A stretch of DNA of 21,510 bases from Dehalococcoidia bacterium (GTDB lineage: Bacteria > Chloroflexota > Dehalococcoidia > SM23-28-2 > RBG-16-64-32). The first letter of the stretch is position 1. Each line of letters begins with the position of its first letter. The notes beneath the pieces are model-generated. The model did not search any database. It had not been told where the DNA came from and saw only the letters and a program-made list of their open reading frames with translations. The position numbers were made by a program, and so were the translations under genes. Of this stretch, positions 19,394 through 21,510 are shown piece after piece. The stretch spans positions 1 through 21,510 of the forward strand of contig JAUYGU010000164.1 of assembly GCA_030690405.1 (NCBI GenBank). Direction: 5' to 3'.

Positions 19394-19562
19394 GCCGGGA
19401 TTGTGCGCCTGGGCAGGGCGGGTGTACTGCGCCTGCACGAGCGGTACGGGTTCCAGACGGTGGGCGTGGAGCGAGAGGTAGGGGCACAAGTTCGGGCGGT
19501 GGCTGGACGTGGTGGTGATGCAGATGATGGTGGAGGCACGGGGTGCTAGAATATCGCCATGA
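19394..19562 (+). pseudogene. Remnant of a GNAT (phosphinothricin/YncA-type) N-acetyltransferase, frameshifted
   Basis: One frame reads LHERYGFQTVGVEREVG (19433-19483), which is the acetyltransferase 'LHexlGF...revG' block. After removing one G from the GGGG run at 19481-19484 the next frame continues HKFGRWLDVVVMQMM, the characteristic C-terminal KFGRWLD...MQ block of this subfamily. It ends at a TGA that overlaps the hisH ATG (ATGA). Only about 55 of the usual 160-180 residues remain. The acetyl-CoA-binding motif is absent upstream, where the - strand zinc-ribbon gene lies. It is most likely a decayed gene that once preceded hisH in the same transcript. Confidence 0.65.
19544..19552 (+). 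promoter_or_regulatory. Possible leaderless promoter of hisH
   Basis: TGCTAGAAT is an extended -10 (TGN plus TAGAAT, 19547-19552) ending 6 nt before the hisH ATG, which would place the transcript start on the A of ATG. No -35 or ribosome-binding site is seen. It overlaps the end of the acetyltransferase remnant, so it may be fortuitous. Confidence 0.4.
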
Positions 19563-20182
19563 AGCTCGTCATCGTCGATTACGGGGCGGGAAACCTGCGC
19601 AGCGTCGCGCGGGCCGTCGCCCACGCGGGCGGCGAGCCGCTGATTACGTCCAGCGGCCGCGACGTTGAGCGGGCGGAGGCGCTGATCGTGCCCGGGGTGG
19701 GCGCGGCGGCGGACACGATGCGCAACCTGAGGCGGCATTCGCTCGTGGAGCCGATACGGGAGTACATCGCCGGCGGGCGGCCGTTCCTGGGCGTGTGCAT
19801 GGGACAGCAGGCGCTGTTCGACGTCAGCGAGGAGGGCGGCGAGCACCCCTGTATGGGCGTGCTGGCCGGCCGCGTGGTGCGCCTGCCACAGGGGCTGAAG
19901 GTGCCGCACATGGGCTGGAACCAGGTGCGCATAGTACGGCCGCACGCGGTGTTCGAGGGGATACCGGACGAATCGTACTTCTACTTCGTGCACTCCTACT
20001 ACCCGCGGCCGGAGGACCCGGAGATCGTGATCGGCGAGACGGAGTACGGCGTGACGTTCCCGTCCGTCGTGGGCCGCGAGAACGTAGTGGCGACGCAGTT
20101 CCACCCGGAGAAGAGCGGGGCGATGGGCCTGCGCATGTACGAGAACTTCCTGCGCCTGGCGGCCGGCGCTACGGTCCGCTAA
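19559..20182 (+). CDS. hisH: Imidazole glycerol phosphate synthase, glutamine amidotransferase subunit HisH
   Basis: This 207-residue class I glutamine amidotransferase provides ammonia to HisF for making IGP and AICAR in histidine biosynthesis. The catalytic triad is visible as Cys80 in GVCMGQQ and His182/Glu184 in FHPEKS. The oxyanion strand PGVG is at 45-48 and the start MKLVIVDYGAGNLRS is diagnostic. ATG 19559 lacks a Shine-Dalgarno sequence. It overlaps the TGA of the acetyltransferase remnant and follows a TAGAAT box. hisA comes 23 nt later. hisF is not in the visible part. Confidence 0.97.
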   Translation: MKLVIVDYGAGNLRSVARAVAHAGGEPLITSSGRDVERAEALIVPGVGAAADTMRNLRRHSLVEPIREYIAGGRPFLGVCMGQQALFDVSEEGGEHPCMGVLAGRVVRLPQGLKVPHMGWNQVRIVRPHAVFEGIPDESYFYFVHSYYPRPEDPEIVIGETEYGVTFPSVVGRENVVATQFHPEKSGAMGLRMYENFLRLAAGATVR

Positions 20183-20205
20183 CGCCGAGGCGACCAGGCT
20201 CTCCC

Positions 20206-20931
20206 ATGGACGTCATCCCCGCCATCGATATCCGCGGCGGCCGCTGCGTGCGGCTTATCCAGGGCGACTACGCCCGCGAGACGGTGTTCGCGGACGACCC
20301 GGCGGAGGCGGCCCGCCGCTGGCGCGACGCGGGAGCGAAGCGGCTGCACGTCGTGGACCTGGACGGGGCGAGAGAGGGCCGGCCGGTCAACTGGGAAGCC
20401 GTTACGCGGATCGTCGCGGCCGTGGAGGTCCCCGTGCAGATCGGCGGCGGCCTGCGCGACCTGGGGACTGTGCAGCGCTACCTGGAGGGTGGAGTGGAGC
20501 GGGTGGTGCTGGGGACGGCCGCCGTGAAGGACCAGGGGCTGCTGACCGCGGCGCTGGAGCGTTTCCCCGGTCGCATAGCCGTGGGCGTGGACGCCCGGGA
20601 TGGAGTCGTGGTGACGGAGGGCTGGCTTCAGGCGTCTTCGGTTACGGCCGCGGAGCTGGTGCGGGGTCTGGCGGCGCTGGGGGCGCCACGCATAATCTAC
20701 ACGGACACGCTGCGGGACGGCACTCTCACCGAGCCGAACTTTCCCGCCCTGCAGGCGCTGCTGGCGGACGTTCAGGCTTCCGGCGACTGGATGCGGGTGC
20801 TCTACTCCGGAGGTGTGTCCTCTCTGAGGCACGTGCGGCAGTTGGCGAAGACGGGCGTGGAGGGCGTGATCGTGGGTCGTGCGTTGTACACGGGGGATAT
20901 CGACCTGCAGCAGGCGCTGGCCGCGGTCTAA
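20206..20931 (+). CDS. hisA: Phosphoribosylformimino-5-aminoimidazole carboxamide ribotide isomerase HisA
   Basis: The 241-residue (beta/alpha)8-barrel catalyses the Amadori rearrangement of ProFAR to PRFAR, the fourth step of histidine synthesis. The start MDVIPAIDIRGGRCVRLIQGDY carries catalytic Asp8. The partner Asp129 lies in GVDARDG. Phosphate-binding segments are QIGGGLRD and YSGGVSSL...GVIVGRALY. IIYTDTLRDGTLTEPN is also typical. The ATG at 20206 was chosen by family alignment; the frame is open upstream but runs through hisH. A PriA-type dual activity with TrpF, known in Actinobacteria, cannot be excluded by eye. It lies 23 nt after hisH. Confidence 0.96.
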   Translation: MDVIPAIDIRGGRCVRLIQGDYARETVFADDPAEAARRWRDAGAKRLHVVDLDGAREGRPVNWEAVTRIVAAVEVPVQIGGGLRDLGTVQRYLEGGVERVVLGTAAVKDQGLLTAALERFPGRIAVGVDARDGVVVTEGWLQASSVTAAELVRGLAALGAPRIIYTDTLRDGTLTEPNFPALQALLADVQASGDWMRVLYSGGVSSLRHVRQLAKTGVEGVIVGRALYTGDIDLQQALAAV

Positions 20932-20961
20932 GCTTAGCGGGCGCTTAACCAGAGGCTGCGG

Positions 20962-20967
20962 TATACT
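20962..20967 (+). promoter_or_regulatory. Possible -10 box of the acyl-CoA dehydrogenase gene
   Basis: TATACT (20962-20967) lies 31 bp after the hisA stop and 37 bp before the ATG, with GGAAGGGAG (20988-20996) as ribosome-binding site. No -35 at normal spacing was found. Confidence 0.4.
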
Positions 20968-21004
20968 GTTTTCGCCCCGCGCGGGCCGGAAGGGAGAAGC
21001 CAGC

Positions 21005-21510
21005 ATGGCCAACGATGTAGGTATACCAGAAGACATCCGTGACGTTGTCAAGGGCGCGACGACCGGCATGCTCCAGTTCGTGGATTCAGAAGTGGTCCCG
21101 ATGGAGAAGGAGCTGGGCCCCATCCTCACCGACGAGCGGAAGTTCTTCGACGAGACGGGCCGGGCCAGAAGCGAGGTGCTGGAGGCGCGCCGCGACGTCC
21201 GGATGAAGTCCGCCAAGGCCGGCTACTACGGGATGTTCGCGCCGGAGAGCGTGGGCGGAGGTGGCCTCGGTGTGCGGATAATGGTGTTCGTGGAGGAGGC
21301 GCTCTACCGCAAGTTTGGGCCGGGGCGCCCGCTGATCACCTGGGCGAAGGGGTTCCTCAGCCAGCCGGTACTCGCCTCTTTCGTCGACGGCCCATCCCAT
21401 ATGCTGATGTCAGTCAGCGATACCGTGCGGAAGGAGTTCGTGCCGGCCATCGCCAGCGGCGAGAAGACCGTGTGCTTCGCCCTGAGCGAGTCCGAGGCGG
21501 GCTCGGACGT
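21005..21510 (+). CDS. Acyl-CoA dehydrogenase, N-terminal part (cut by window end)
   Basis: 168 codons are visible from ATG 21005, which has GGAAGGGAG 8 nt upstream. The helical N-terminal domain contains EALYRKFGPGRPLITW and GYYGMFAPESVGGGGLG, equivalent to the 'Gl.g...PeeyGG.Gl' block. The visible part ends at FALSESEAGSD, the family's ALTEpxAGSD motif that contacts FAD and substrate. Such flavoenzymes oxidise acyl-CoA thioesters at the alpha-beta bond. The substrate class and the catalytic Glu lie beyond the window. The frame has no stop before the edge. It follows hisA by about 70 bp but with its own likely promoter, so a histidine-pathway role is not implied. Confidence 0.9.
   Translation, partial: MANDVGIPEDIRDVVKGATTGMLQFVDSEVVPMEKELGPILTDERKFFDETGRARSEVLEARRDVRMKSAKAGYYGMFAPESVGGGGLGVRIMVFVEEALYRKFGPGRPLITWAKGFLSQPVLASFVDGPSHMLMSVSDTVRKEFVPAIASGEKTVCFALSESEAGSD

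Noticed and set aside
20929..20947. TAAGC...GCTTA inverted repeat at the hisA stop as a terminator
   Set aside because: Only five base pairs with a long loop and no T-run; too weak to call.

Overview
The window is GC-rich bacterial chromosome, densely coded, with no phage, transposase or CRISPR content. The lineage looks like Chloroflexota, possibly Dehalococcoidia-like. This is inferred from remembered gene styles: a four-domain S1 protein with a long acidic tail, a hydrolase-like domain fused to a class III cyclase, an SNase lipoprotein with a C-terminal 'sunset' domain, and small GGCGAC/GTCGCC hairpins. No sequence search was possible.

Layout. Positions 1-800 hold the end of an rRNA operon on the + strand: the 3' part of 23S rRNA, an initiator tRNA-Met, a perfect 14-bp GC hairpin, and 5S rRNA. 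A consensus -10 box then leads into an S1-domain protein gene (TTG start at 961) and clpC. A GC hairpin separates these from radA, which has a promoter placed almost on its start codon. Next on the + strand are a degenerate alpha/beta-hydrolase fused to a truncated cyclase domain, and a haloalkane dehalogenase-like gene carrying a 51-bp in-frame insertion.

From 9310 to 19330 all genes are on the - strand. In transcription order they are: a small zinc-ribbon/membrane protein (19330-19109); a secreted small protein (18947-18552); a tight ligA-hicA-hicB-nuclease cluster (18236-14955); and the complete cell-shape operon mreB-mreC-mreD-mrdA(PBP2)-rodA (14809-9310), driven by a perfect TATAAT box. 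Returning to the + strand there is the broken C-terminal end of a GNAT acetyltransferase gene with a one-base frameshift, then hisH and hisA, and finally the start of an acyl-CoA dehydrogenase gene cut by the window end.

How the genes fit together. The left part is translation and protein or DNA quality control (rRNA, initiator tRNA, S1, ClpC, RadA). The centre is the rod-shape peptidoglycan elongation machinery. ligA (replication and repair) is followed by a HicAB toxin-antitoxin pair overlapping its stop codon by one base. hisH and hisA sit without hisF beside them. The most informative oddities are the hydrolase domain lacking its whole catalytic triad, the truncated cyclase, the repeat insertion just before the dehalogenase nucleophile, the ligA-hicAB coupling, the GNAT remnant, and the previously easy-to-miss zinc-ribbon/membrane microprotein. 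None of these is proof of a new system.
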